Assembly (NCBI GenBank): GCA_964017185.1 | Contig: OZ024870.1 | Span: forward strand, 28,419,621 to 28,483,620 | Direction of reading: 5' to 3' | Source of the DNA: Rugalucina vietnamica | Taxonomy: Eukaryota > Mollusca > Bivalvia > Lucinida > Lucinidae | DNA: 64,000 nt | Shown here: positions 34,391 through 46,110 of the stretch, one piece after another | Layout of the letters: the number at the start of each line of letters is the position of its first letter | Position numbering within the stretch: position 1 is the stretch's first letter | Notes under the pieces: model-generated | Told to the model about the DNA's origin: nothing | What the model saw: the letters and a program-made list of their open reading frames with translations, nothing else | Database searches by the model: none | Made by a program: the position numbers and the translations under genes

Positions 34391-36748
34391 TTTTAGCTCA
34401 CCTGGGCCCTTATAGGATCTTCTTCTCTGAAATCCCATGGCCATGCAAAGCCAAATTTTAGTTGATGCATCTATGAGAAGGGATAAACAATAAAAAATAT
34501 GTCGTATGACCAAGATGACCGCCATGCAAATATATGGTAAAAACCCTTAAAAATCTTCTTCTCCAGGACCGGTAGACCGATTTCAACGAAACTTGGCATG
34601 AAAAGTACTGCAATGTACTTAAAAATCATGACCTATTTTAGAGCATGGTGAATATAGGTCGCCCATGCATTTGAATGGGGAAAGTTGTTAAAATGTCATT
34701 TCAAGAGAAAAACTTGCAGGAAATGGGCAAATGGACTGAAGATTTATGGTTATAAAAGAAAATTGGATTCCAGGGATTAGACTGCCCCCAAGCCAGGACA
34801 ATACCCATGTATATTACCATAATATTCAAACTGTTCATCTCCGAAACCGCTAAGCCAACTTAGTGAAAGCCAAACTTCATAGGAAGCATCTACACGAAGC
34901 AAGAACCAATCGGTTAATAAATTATCCAGGTCACATGACAAAGATGGCCAACATGCCCATATATGGTAAAACCCCTTCAAAAATCTTCTAATCCTGACGA
35001 AACTTGGCCTTAAGATTCTGAAAAAAGTTGGACCCCAGGGGTTTGTCTGTCCCTAACCCTGGGCAAAATACCTGTGTATAACCATAGCATTCAAACATCT
35101 TCTCCGAAACTGCTTGGCCAATCAAGGTCAAAGTATATAGGAATCATCTATATGAAGAAGAAACCAATGTGCTCATAAATAATTCAGGTCACATCACGTG
35201 ACATGACCAAGATGACTGCCATGCCCGTATGTGGTAAAACCCTTCAACACATTTTCCTCTGGAATCGGTGTACCGATTTCAATGAAACTTGGCACATAGC
35301 ATATAAAGTCCCAAAGTACTACAATGTTTTAATTTATAAATTGTGACCCTGTGATGACGTTGACATATTTTAGGTGGCCCATGCATTTGCATGAGGAAAA
35401 CTGTTAAAATGCCATTTGAAGGGCAAAACTTGCAGTAAATTTTCAAATGGACTGAATAGTTAAGATTCTGAAAAAAATGGACGCCAGCGGTTGGTCTGCC
35501 CCTACCAGGGGGGTAATCAATACATGTAAATAACAATTTAGTACTCAAAGATTCTCTTCTCTGAAACCGCTTGGCCAATCAAAGCCAAATTTTATAGGAA
35601 AAGGTACAAGTAGGCAAAGATCAGGAAAAGGCGCAATCAGAAAAAGATTCCCACTCCAAAAACCGAGGTGGGAAAAAACCAAACTAACAATCAGGTACTT
35701 ATACCATGAAAACATTTCGTAAGCCGAATGAGCAGCTATTTTCCCAATAGGTGGCCACTCAGTTACCTTAACTAAAAATATGAAAACATACATAAGGCGC
35801 CAACAGCACAAAATATTTTAAAAACCAAGACATAAAAAAAGAACCACCACAGAAGTATCGACTTGGAACGATCAGTAACACAAAGTTACTGGCGGGTTTA
35901 AATCGATTTTACATGGCCATAACCTCACCCTCAGCTTCTGCAGTGGTTCATAACATTTAGTTAGTTCTTCGGTCCTCGTGGTGAATCTCTAACTAGTCAA
36001 TGAATCATCAAGAACAAACAAATAAATCATGATAAACATCCTGATGAATCAGAAACCAGGACTAACAGATTGAGTAAGCTGCCCGACGATGGAGATCCCT
36101 GGGCGCCGAATGACTTACTAACTCCGGAGCAAAAGAAAAACATCAGTTGGACCCCGGTGGGCCAAGCAACAGACAAGAAGAACTAAAATGAATAGCTTTA
36201 AGTCGGGGCCATCATAGAGTCTGACGCCCGACCCACCGGCGTGCAATTAAAGAAGGCAGCATAGTTATCAACCGTGATTGGATTAAAAACTAAGCATGCA
36301 GACCGAAACATCTATATGAAGGGGGAATCAATGTGTTTATATATAATCCAGGTCACATGATCAAGATGGCCGCCATGCCCATGTGGTAAAAACCCTTCAA
36401 AAATCTTCTGCTGAACCTATTGCAACGAAACTTGACATGCAGCAATTGGGACTAGTGTACTACATGTTTATAAATGAATACCTTGACCGATTTTATGGCA
36501 AGGTTACTTAGGTCACATGCCATTAAATTGTCATTGAAAGAAAAACTTTCAGGAAATGGTTTTTGAAAAAGAAATTTATCCCAGATGTTATTCTGACCCT
36601 GTCCTAAAGCTATATACATGTAATCATGTATATGACCATTCTAGTCAATATATCTCAGATGTCAGTTGAGCTTTTACTGGACCATTGGTCCTCTGGTTTA
36701 TTATGTGTAAAGGCATTGAAAATAGTGGTGCATTACGTCTATAATCTC
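34391..36748. mobile_element. Tandem-core (pearl-like) element interrupted by a retroelement tail
   Basis: It begins TTTTAGCTCACCTGGGCCC and ends near AGGTGAGCTTTTACAGGACC, short inverted termini of the AGCTCACCT type. The core has units with CATGACCAAGATG(G/A)CCG(C/A)CATG (the inverse of the units at 48-50 kb is not needed: both orientations occur), GAAACTTGGCATG and CATTTGCATG. The Penelope-like tail at 35601-36306 is inserted between ATTTTATAGGAA and CATCTATATGAAG, which are contiguous in another unit near 35130. A short tandem duplication of about 85 bp closes it (36665-36832). Confidence 0.6.
35601..36306 (-). mobile_element. Penelope-like 3' tail, inverted copy nested in a tandem-core element
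   Basis: Reads on the minus strand from GCATGCTTAGTTTTTAATCC through GTGGGTCGGGCGTCAGACTC to GCCTACTTGTACC. It is about 95% alike by eye to 9048-9725 over long stretches, so it is younger than the copies at 5437 and 16921. 5'-truncated; no intact coding. Confidence 0.85.
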
Positions 36749-36832
36749 AGGTGAGCTTTTACAGGACCATTGGTCCTCTGGTTAATTATGTGTAGAGGCA
36801 TTGAAAATAGTGGTGCATTATGTCTAAAATAT

Positions 36833-37317
36833 AGAAAAGTCTAAATATGAATTAAACCTGTCATTCTGTTAAATCATTTATTCAGATGTATTGCAATTTA
36901 TAACGAAGTAATACAAATATCCCGGAACTGTATCTGCATCTTTTTTTTTCATTCAACTTTTCCTTAAATAGCTACATTGTATTGTCTTTGTTATGAAAGG
37001 GTTCTATTATTCTTCATTAATTGCAATTCGACTGAATTAATATAATACCATGTTTTATTCATATTAAAACTTTGAGTACAAGATGAATTCAGGAAGGCAG
37101 GAAGATAACTACAGTTCAGTCTTGTTAACAACCTAGTGCACAAAAGAGAACTACAGTGTGAACTTTATGTAGGCCTATGTCTCTAATGGATAGATCCAGC
37201 TTCACATCTTAAAATGATCAACTTGTTTAATACAATAGATAAGTTTACTAGGAAACTTACATGAAATGACATGCAGCAGTCCTGATTATTGAGCTACTGA
37301 CTGATGAGACTAATAAA
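36833..37317. other. Intergenic, AT-rich
   Basis: No gene or repeat recognised. Confidence 0.4.
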
Positions 37318-37553
37318 TGAGCCACTGAATGAGAAAACCTACAATTTGCATAGGTGAAAACAAAGCCGCAGATCAGGTTCGCGGTAACCACGAAGCTGAT
37401 CAGTGCCTTTGTTTTCCCTACACGGATAGTACAATCCCTCTTCTTCTTAAATCTGAAATTTCAAGCTTCTAGCCTGCTTCTGTGACTGTACAGGCTGGTT
37501 TGTGCCGGACCTGGTCGGAACCTAAATTGTTGGTTTTCTCATGCACAGGCTCA
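37318..37553 (+). mobile_element. Family A hairpin MITE, copy A7
   Basis: TGAGCCACTGAATGAGAAAA at the left and GGTTTTCTCATGCACAGGCT + CA at the right. Central hairpin GATCAGGTTCGCGGTAACCA / CGAAGCTGATC. Confidence 0.9.
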
Positions 37554-37579
37554 AATGAATGTGATGTGCTTCTAAGACA

Positions 37580-37790
37580 TCAAACAGCTGATAACCCATG
37601 CAATATACATAGAATTTTTTCAGCATTAAAAATGGATAATTTCACTGGAAAAATTTTGATATTCTCAATATTTTCGCTCAAAACATAGATTGTGTGTACA
37701 CATTAGAACCGCCTCAGCGAGGCGTTTCTAACGAGTACCCACAATCTATACTTTGGATCAAAAAATAAGAAATGTAAAACACTATCCCCC
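37580..37790 (+). mobile_element. Family B cruciform MITE, copy B1
   Basis: Central palindrome: CATAGATTGTGTGTACAC, TTAGAACCGCCTC, (A)GCGAGGCG, TTCTAACGAGTACCCACAAT. It is flanked by the family's left part AATTTTTTCAGC...TTCACTGGAAAAATTTTGAT and right part ATCAAAAAATAAGAAA. Confidence 0.8.
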
Positions 37791-38500
37791 CAACTGTATG
37801 CTTGCCCCTAACCTGGCACAGTTTTACAATTCATTTTTGAATAAAAATTGTGTAAGCAAACAGAGTAGACTGAGGCACAAATACTAGGACTTTGGCAACT
37901 TTGATGACTAAGAGTGATAACAGATGCACGCTGAAACTGGAGAAAAAAATTTCACAATTCCGTTATTCTGTCAAAATTTGACGGAAAAAAGATGATCTCC
38001 TTAGCTCCAATCAGTATACCAAATATGAAGGCTCTAGCTCCAATACTCTGAGATATCTTGCACACAGGATTTTTCACTGTTGCTTTCAAAGGGATGCAAC
38101 TCAAAAAAGGGGCAAAACTCGGACATCAAAAAATATGGGTCAATTATCTTTTCATGAAGAATCTGTATATGAAATTTCAAAACCCTCGCATTCACTGTTC
38201 GAAAGTTTCATATTTCACCGAAATGTAGAAAAATCAATCAAAATTCTGTAATTTTGTCAAAATTTGACAGAAAGTCCTATGGTTTTGGCAAATTACTTGT
38301 AGCAGACATACAGATAGGCAGACCAAAATGGTCAGCTGTACATACAACAACTCAGGCACAAAGGCAAAGTGCAACCTTTGATCAATGATAACCTTTCACT
38401 TCAGTGAAGTATAATTACCAAAAAAAGCAAAGCTATAGATCAATTTCGAAAACACAACTTCCTTGAAAAAGGGTGGGGTAATTTGGCATGACAAAACCCT
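37791..38500 (+). repeat. Dispersed repeat P, copy 1
   Basis: Shares with 42210-43318: CCCCCAACTGTATGCTTG, TCTGTCAAAATTTGACGG, AATATGAAGGCTCTAGCTC, GAGATATCTTGCACACA, TTTCAAAGGGATGCAACTC and GAATCTGTATATGAAATTTC. Internally repetitive. No ORF. Confidence 0.7.
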
Positions 38501-38949
38501 ACATTATAAAGAATTCAATGCACTTTATGAACTAAAGATATAATATTGTTTTGAAATATGTGAAGTCATTCACAGGCAAAGTATTTGCATAAATATGCAT
38601 TGTTGAATTAACCAAAAAAGCACAATGGCCCCATACATTATGTATGATTTGTATTGAATGCACATTTTCCAGTGGTACCTACGAACAAAGTATGCGTGAA
38701 CTTGTCTGCCAAAAACATTTACACCCACCTAAACTATTTTAAAGGTTAAAACTATTCAAAAATGCATTCAAACCAACTATAGCAGATGTCACCTCCCTCA
38801 AAAATCACCCTGGCTGGATTCTACCCTAACAGGAAACGTTGCAGGCTTTGATGACCTATACCTAAAATATCAATTATTCTTGGCTATTTCAGCATTTATG
38901 ATAGGTTTAAATTCCATGCTTAGTTGAGTTGAGCATGAAAGAAAACAAG
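38501..38949. other. Intergenic; half of a family C palindrome near 38870-38940
   Basis: The last part (GGCTATTTCAGCATTTATGA, AATTCCATGCTTAGTTGAGT, TGAGCATGAAA) matches the right arm of the family C MITEs at 52491, 57989 and 61968. Otherwise nothing recognised. Confidence 0.45.
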
Positions 38950-40072
38950 TAGCCCAGGGGCAACGATCGCTCACCTGAGAGTCAACAAGTACAGTCACTG
39001 GACAAAGTAATTGGGGTTTTTACCATATATGGGTATGGTGGCCATCTTGGTCATGTGACCTTGAAACCCTACTTACATCAGCAGAAGAGCTCTTGTCTGG
39101 ATTGTGTATCCTCTTTTCTGCCATTTTGGTTCACGTGAAAAAATCGTCTAACAAGGTCAGGGTCCTATAATGACCCCCGGGGTGGGGCCATATCTGACCC
39201 CAGGGGCAAGATTGGCAGGATTTATGTACAGCTCCACATGACAGTGTTGTATATCAAATAAACAAGCTTTGTGTCATGCTGTTGCAGAGAAGATTTTTTC
39301 ATATATTTCCATTATAAGTCTATGGTAGATAATGACATGCCTGGGGCATGGCCTGTATGGACCACAGGGGCACCGTTGGCAGCATTTATAAAGGAGAGGA
39401 TTATACATTGGTCAACACAACATATGAAAGCTCTGGGCCATATGGTTTCGGAGAAGATTTTTTTATGTTTTTCCCATGACGCCCCCGGGGCGGGGCCCGT
39501 ATGGACCCCAGGGGCACGGTTGGCAGGATTTATAAAGAGGACCACTATACATTGCTAAAAACAAAATATAAAAGCTTTGGGCCTTGTGGTTTTGGAGAAG
39601 ATTTTTTAAAGTTTTTCCCATGACACCCCCAGTGCGGGGCCCGTATGGACCCCAGGGGCACGGTTGGCAGGATTTATAAAGAGGAACACTATACATAGCT
39701 ACAAACAAAATATGAAAGCTCTGGGCCTTGTGGTTTCGGAGAAGATTTTTTATGTTTTTCCCATGACGCCCCCGGGGTGGGGCCCATATGGACCCCAGGG
39801 GCACGGTTGGCAGGATTTATAAAGAGGACCACTATACATTGCTATTGATAAAATATGAAAGCTCTGGGCCTTGTGGTTTCGGAGAAGATTTTTTTATGTT
39901 TTTCCCATGACACCCCCGGGGCGGGGCCCATATGGACCCCAGGGGCACGGTTGGCAGGATTTATAAAGAGGACCACTATACATTGCTACTGACAAAATAT
40001 GAAAGCTCTGGGCCTTGTGGTTTCGGAGAAGAAGATTTTTTTATGTTTTTCCCATTGTAAGTCAATGGGAGC

Positions 40073-41105
40073 TACACCGTCCCGCTTGCGTAAATGTACT
40101 CATTGATTACGCGTAACGTACACGCGTATTACGCACGTAATACGCACCTTATTTATAGGCGTATGTTTCAATAGCCAATCATAATTCAATTCCTCTTACA
40201 CGCATGATGCGTGTAACATACGTACATTACGTGTAATGATTTTAACCAATAAGCTGACAATTCATAAAGCCAGTCATTACGCATATATAAGTATATACAT
40301 ATACTTTTGTAACCAATCGGGAGTGAGAAATATTTTCAGTGCATCTGTTCATCCCTGGATCGGTTCCTGATCTGACACCGAGTTTCTGTAGTGTTCGCTT
40401 GATTTTGGATGCAGTTGAGATAATTGAAAACAGATATATAAGAAGGAGAAAGAAATGTGGAAGAAAAACAAGTACAAACCTTACTGCGTATAGTGGTGCT
40501 TCTACAAAATAGAGGAGGAACTCTACGACTATTAAAGATTGAACAGAACTGAACATGATGGCTACCTACAACGCGTGAATTTAAATCTAAAATAATATTC
40601 CTCACTTCGATGTTCATTTTTGTTCCTTTTGCCATCTTGGTTACAATGAAATTTCGATTTATTTTGAACGAAATCTTAACTCATTCGGAAACTAGTTATA
40701 ATCTGATATTAGGGTCAGAGACACATAAAAGAATTTCACAATATACTTGAATAAATTCACGCCATTAATTTTCATCAATAAAATCCATTATACTTGCACA
40801 TTCTTTATTTTCGATGTTATAATAAAATCAACCGTAAGGTACTTAAGCTTTTGTATCCCTTATGATACGCGTATTTACGCGTAAACGTATTGACAATCTG
40901 ATTGGCCGATCATTTATACGCGTAATGTCTGAACCTTACACGTATCGACGCTTTAATTACTGCTTATGAATATTAATTAGATACGTTATGCGTAAATGCG
41001 CGTATGTTACGCGTGAATGCACGTAAATAGCATTACGTGCGTAATACGCGCATTATACGCGTATGATACGCGTAAAAGGAGTACATTTACACGAACGGGA
41101 GTGTA
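40073..41105. mobile_element. TACGCG-rich TA-flanked DNA transposon, nested
   Basis: Left end TACACCGTCCCGCTTGCGTA; right end, inverted from 41105, TACACTCCCGTTCGTGTAAA. Both continue with AATGTACTC. TA borders. Both ends (about 150-200 bp) are filled with TACGCGTA, ACGCGTATTACGCACG and related CpG words, while the middle is AT-rich. A minus-strand frame from 40635 starts MAKGTKMNIEVRNIILDLNS. The IEVRNIILDL part vaguely recalls the first helix of a Tc1-type helix-turn-helix, but the match is too short to rely on. Probably an internally deleted Tc1/mariner-like element. Confidence 0.7.
40336..40635 (-). CDS. Short ORF in the TACGCG transposon
   Basis: 99 codons from ATG at 40635 (minus). Only the first 17-20 residues (MAKGTKMNIEVRNIILDLNS) look like ordinary protein; the remainder is Ser/Cys/Phe-rich with no motif. 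Likely a 5' remnant of a transposase gene fused to non-coding sequence by deletion. Confidence 0.25.
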   Translation of the reverse strand: MAKGTKMNIEVRNIILDLNSRVVGSHHVQFCSIFNSRRVPPLFCRSTTIRSKVCTCFSSTFLSPSYISVFNYLNCIQNQANTTETRCQIRNRSRDEQMH

Positions 41106-41739
41106 ATGACCCCCGGGGCGGGGTCATTTTTGACCCCAGGGGCATGATTGGCAGGATTTATATAGAGGACCACTATACATTGCTACATACAAAATATGAA
41201 AGCTTTGGGCCTTGTGGTTTTGGAGAAGAAGATTTTTTTATGTTTTTCCCCATCACGCCCCCGGGGTGGGGCCTGTATGGACCCCAGGGGCAGGATTTAT
41301 AAAGAGGACCACTATACATTGCTACACACAAAGTATGAAAGGTCTGGGACTTGTGGTTTCGGAGAAGAAGATTTTTTTTATGTTTTTCCCATTGTAAGTC
41401 TATGGGAGCTATCTGTTGCCATGGAAACCAGAGTTCCAATCCGACCTGGCCCAAAACCTAATGCAACCTTTCCCCCTCCTCAATGATGCTTTAGATAAAA
41501 TTTGAGTAAGATCAGCCATGTTGTCTTAGAGATATTTGAGTTTGAAAATGTGAACAGACGGACGGACAGACGGACACACGCACGGACGGACGCACGCACG
41601 GATGGACGGACGGACGCCGGCTCAACTACTGTACTATAAGCTCACCTTGTGAGCTAAAAAAGGTTTATAACCTTGTGACCTGGTTGGAAATGAAGACTCT
41701 TGATTCACTTGTTTCTATTGAGGTTTAATGTCAGTCATC

Positions 41740-41905
41740 AATTTTTCAGTCATGTCAAGACAAAGCAACTAGTTCCTAGGTATAAACCTTAGACAGTAAA
41801 TGTATCTTGCTCAAGGTCACAACACGGCAACCCAGAGGGTTTTGAGCCCATGACCACTCAATTCAGAATCTGACGTTCTACCACTAAGCCACCACAATTC
41901 CCTAT
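41740..41905 (-). repeat. tRNA-derived SINE head
   Basis: On the minus strand GTGGCTTAGTGGTAGAACGT is a good A-box (TRGYNNARNGG-like) and GGTCATGGGCTCAAAACCC stands where the B-box is expected, about 30 bases on. The GGCAACCCAGAGGG part follows. Decayed. Confidence 0.5.
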
Positions 41906-41984
41906 CTTTCTCACAAGGGAGCATACATAACCCATGACATAGACCTACTTATACTGGTCGTACATCATCAGCTCATATAAGACT

Positions 41985-42190
41985 GGCGTGATTTTTGTGG
42001 GACACAGGCAAACAGTATAGCCAAAGATGTAATGCCGCAGAACACGGCGTCCTATCTGGGGCTATTCTGTTTGCTAAGAGAATTTTCATAAAGTCAAACT
42101 TTATTTTAAGTCGGGTAGTTTAAACATTATAACATCACCCTTGTTGCCCCTAAAAATGAAAGTGGACTCACCTAAATGATAATGATGCGA
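41985..42190 (+). repeat. Dispersed repeat O, copy 1
   Basis: Inverted relative to 54815-55030. Shares ATCTGGGGCTATTCTGTTT, GGAC(A/G)...AGGCAAACAGTATAGCC and AGTGGACTCACCTAAATGAT (inverse GGTGAGTCCACTT). No ORF. Confidence 0.55.
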
Positions 42191-42209
42191 AAATTCATTC
42201 ATCAATTAG

Positions 42210-43318
42210 AAATGCCTGTTTGTAAAACACTATACCCCCAACTGTATGCTTGTCCCTAAACTGGCACACTTCATTCAAATGAAGTGAAATTTAATTTCCT
42301 GAAGTAGCTGCCAGGTTCCCTCTGTTTTGACCTGGATCCAGAAACAGAATGTAATCTATTTGCAGTCAAGCTAAGAATGGAGTAAAAGATTTAAAATTTT
42401 GTAACTCTGTCAAAATTCAACAGAAAGTCCTCAAAAGTTAATCAGGTGATCTTCTTCTTAGCCCCAAATAGTATACAATTTATGAAGACTCTAGCTCAAA
42501 TACTTTCTGAGATATCTTGCATACAAGATTTTCAAATTTTGTTTTCAAATAGACATAGCTTTTTTCAAAAAGGGGCACAACTCAAACATAAACATGAAAA
42601 AAAAATACAGTTCAACTATTTTTTCATGATGAATCTGAATATGAAATTTCAAATCCTTCTGAAGTTTCAAATTTCACGGATAAGTGGAAAAATCAATTAA
42701 AATTTCAAAATTCCGTATTTTTGTCAAAATTTGATGTAAAGTCCTCAAAAATTAATCAGGGCCCTGTTGCAGGAACTTAAGCTGTCATTAAACCGTAAGC
42801 TGTCATTAAGTTCAAGAACTCTCTAAGTAAAGATGGCATTAATTTTCTGCTGCATAAAACAATTTTAAAGTACCTGCGGAGCTACATTAGCTAATGACAG
42901 CTTTAAGAATACATTAGTGTTGATTTTCATAGACAAAAAAATGCAGCAGGAATAAAGCTGCCATTAAGTTAACTGGGACTTTAACCTGCAATTAAGAGTT
43001 AATAGAGTTTTATGCAACAGGGCCCAGGGCCAATTCCTCCACCCCAACCAGTATACCAAATATAAAAGCTCTAGCTCAAATACTTTTTGAGATATCTTGC
43101 ACACAAGATTTTCAAATTTTGTTTTCAAAGGGACATAATTCAGAAAAGGGGCATAACTTGGACATGAAAAAAATATGGGTCAACTTTTTTTTCATGAGGA
43201 ATCTGTATATGAAATTTCAAATCCCTAGCCTACACCATTCAGAAATTTCAAAAACTAGAGTAACGGATGCACACATGCACAGACAAGCTGAAAGCAATAT
43301 TTCAAAGTTGGGGGCATA
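42210..43318 (+). repeat. Dispersed repeat P, copy 2, with MITE inserted
   Basis: Two internal units (about 42380-42740 and 43030-43300) repeat GAGATATCTTGCA(C/T)ACAAG, TTTTCAAATTTTGTTTTCAAA and GAATCTG(T/A)ATATGAAATTTC. The family D MITE separates them. Confidence 0.65.
42759..43025. mobile_element. Family D MITE, TIR GGGCCCTGTTGCA
   Basis: GGGCCCTGTTGCAGGAACTT at the left; TTTTATGCAACAGGGCCC at the right. Inside, AAGCTGTCATTAA and AGCTGCCATTAAG / GCTAATGACAGCTTTAAG words are repeated in both orientations. 267 bp, non-coding. Confidence 0.75.
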
Positions 43319-45439
43319 AAAATGGGTTAACATTGGTGATGTAATGAAACAAACACATCAAATCTAATTAATATGTAATTTTATTTTCAAGTTCATTGTT
43401 ATCCATTGATTGAATAGAAAATTATACAGGAATACATCTGTCAAAAAACAGCTTTCATTGTCATGTAAGTGATTGATCATTCATATGCATTTAGACAAGT
43501 AACTATTTTTCAGGAGAGCGCTAGAAATCATTATAGGGAGGCCGGAATAGTAATGCAAAGTTATATGGTTGAAACTGTTCATCAACCTTTTCGAAACAAT
43601 GCCTGCCTTGTCTGCACTCCAGAAAATGACTTTTATGTAAATTACAGAGGTCAAATGTCACCAAGTGCATTTTTTAATTTTTGAGCATGGGGTGTACATA
43701 CAAGATTGGTCATATCTCCAATGTTACTCATCCTAGACCACTAAACATGGTCTCATTCTAAAGCACATGCATAACCCTTTTATCATATGGTTAGTAATAC
43801 AAGTTATCTAATTTGCATATTAATGAATTTTAATGAAAACATTAAAATTACAGAAAAATCGTCAAAATCCACAAATAAATTAGTTTCAAACACAAACTAT
43901 ATAATTGTGACACTTTGTTATTGAACCAGTAATATTATAAGACAAATTTATTGATGTCACTGGCCTAAATGAAAATTATATCATTTGCAAATTCACGAAT
44001 ATTAATAAAAATGTCGAAAATCAAAGAAAATTAGGGAAAAAAACTATATCCATTGCAAGGTTTTGGATGGGTTATAAATAAGAACTATCTTGCATCCCTG
44101 AAACAAATTCTCTTGGCAGTCAGTGTGGTTATAGGGACCACCTAAATGCCATAAAATATTGTCCTCAACAATGAACACATGCGCATGATGTAAAATAACA
44201 TAGTTTCCACACCAACACCTAGTGTGATTCTAGAGAATAGGGTATACACACAAAAATACACATATACAACAATATCTTGCTCCAGAATACTATAATTGGT
44301 CTGACAGGGATACATGGACATATCAATTTAATCTTAATACCTATTATTCAAATCATCAAATTTAATTATTCATGAAAATTCATAAAACATAAGAAATTGG
44401 AGAAAAATCTTGAAAAAAAAAAAAAAAAAAAGGGAGTATAAGTACAAAATCACTTGTAGCACAGCTGTTAACAAACCAAGGATGCTGAAAGTAGTATAAA
44501 ATGAATGCTATGGCAACAAATTATGACCCTAAAGTCTGATATTAGCATGATCTGAGTTTCAATTTTTAATGAATTTTAATGAAAACTTCATAAATAAAAA
44601 TGAAAAACTGGAAAAAAATAAATGAATAAACCTACAAAATGACTTGTATTTCAACAACCAAATGCCCTAACATGCTAAAAATGGCATCAAATAGTTGCTA
44701 GGTCAACATTACCATCTTGTTTTACAATAGATAAGTCATTCGATTTTTTGTTTTATGAATATTAACAAAACTATTCGAATTTTGATGAAAATTACAGAAA
44801 AATTTAGGCGGTGTACATAGAAAATCACATGTATCTTGGCTACTGATAGATCTAGAGAGCTATAATTGGTACCAAATGATTGCTAGGACAATGTTTTAAA
44901 ACCATAAAATCTGATATATAATGAGATCTTTATAAATAAGAGAAAAAGCAATGAAAAATAAAGGGTGTACCAACCAAATGGCTTATATCTCAGTTGCAAT
45001 TTTCCTTAGAGTGCCGAATATGGTACCAATAGAATGCGTGGGTAATGCACTGTTGCCATGGAGTCTGATAGCCCAATCATATATTTCTAAATTTTGTGAA
45101 TGTTACATAAAAATTCCAAAATTTGTAATATTAATGGAAAATTGAAGCTTGAAACGAATGACTTATATATATTGTAATACAGAAAGGTATAACCTTGTCC
45201 TAGCAACCATTTGGTGTCATTCTCACCATGTTAGGGCTTTTTGTTGCCGAGAATCAAGTCATTTTGTAGGTTTACCTGTTTATTGTTTTCATTTTTTTCA
45301 TTCCTATAATTTATGAAGTTTTTATTAAAATGTATGAAAATGAAACTCAGATCATGCAAGTATCAGACTGAAGGGTTACAGTAAATTGCCATAGCATTCA
45401 TTTCATACTTGATTCAGCAATCTTGGTTTGTTAACAGCT

Positions 45440-45770
45440 CTGATATAAGGGCGTTCGGTTGGGAATATGGGCCCCCACCTATTGGGCCCTAAAAAAATAG
45501 ATGGGCTGCTTGTTTCTCCAGGCAAAGCTTCTGACTGACCATCTGAATACTGTTTAATCGCTCAGGTCTGGGCCTGCCCAGGAAAAGTAGTTTCAAGACA
45601 AACCATCAATACATTGACTTAGTTAGGTGGTTATATTTTAAGCACATGTTGGATGTCATGACATCCTCATTTTGGTAAAAGTCCCATAAAATGGAGACAA
45701 CGTCCCGACATGACCTTGGTTGTTGACTGGGTTGTTAAGCATCAATTCAAACAAACAAACAAACACATTA
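45440..45770 (+). repeat. Dispersed repeat N, copy 2, inside the foldback arm
   Basis: Collinear with 26975-27345 (GGTTGGGAATATGGGCCCCC, AAATAGATGGGCTGC, CGCTCAGGTCTGGGCCTGCC, AAAGTCCCATAAAATGGAGA, GTTGTTAAGCATCA). It interrupts the right arm at the point pairing with about 44457. Confidence 0.7.
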
Positions 45771-45774
45771 CGAA

Positions 45775-46110
45775 AACACGCCCATGCAATCAGAGATTTT
45801 TTTCACCTGTAAAAATTGAAAATTTCATAAGAAAAATTTTGATATATTTCTTATTTTGCCCAAAACATAGATTGTGTGTACACGTTAGAACCGCCTCGCC
45901 ATGGAGGTTCTAACGAGTACCCACAATCTATGTTTTGGAGCAAAACTAAGAAAAATAGGTAAACCCCTGCGTACCCCAGTTTCACTATATAAAAGTGGGT
46001 TTAAGGTGGTATACATTGCACGGACATATTTTCTTGATGTAACACATGATTTTGTACGTATACCCCCTTTTTCCAAGACTTTCCTCCGATTTCTTATGTG
46101 TTTTATTATT
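45775..46110 (+). mobile_element. Family B cruciform MITE, copy B2
   Basis: Palindrome ATAGATTGTGTGTACACG, TTAGAACCGCCTCG, CCATGGAGGTTCTAA, CGAGTACCCACAATCTAT. Left part ATTTTTTTCACCTGTAAAAA; right part with CCCCAGTTTCACTATATAAA and AAGTGGGTTTAAGGTGGTAT, itself a smaller inverted pair. Confidence 0.8.

Larger units (their letters stand above)
38950..41660 (+). mobile_element. Tandem-core element with 144-bp GC-rich units, split by an insertion
   Basis: Left end TAGCCCAGGGGCAACGATCG + CTCACCTGAG; right end AAGCTCACCTTGTGAGCTAAAAA. Between them about eight units of 143-145 bp carry GACCCCAGGGGCACGGTTGG, CAGGATTTATAAAGAGGACC, ACTATACATTGCTA and GGTTTCGGAGAAGA(AGA)TTTTTT, followed by a CGGACGGA / CGCACGGA microsatellite (41553-41620). 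Same termini and tail as 48442-50490, but a completely different core. A 1.03 kb DNA transposon (40073-41105) interrupts it. Confidence 0.75.

Noticed and set aside
39271-41486. Overlapping frames on both strands with GPVWTPGARLAGF-type repeats
   Set aside because: GC-rich 144-bp tandem units read in several frames; a repeat artefact.
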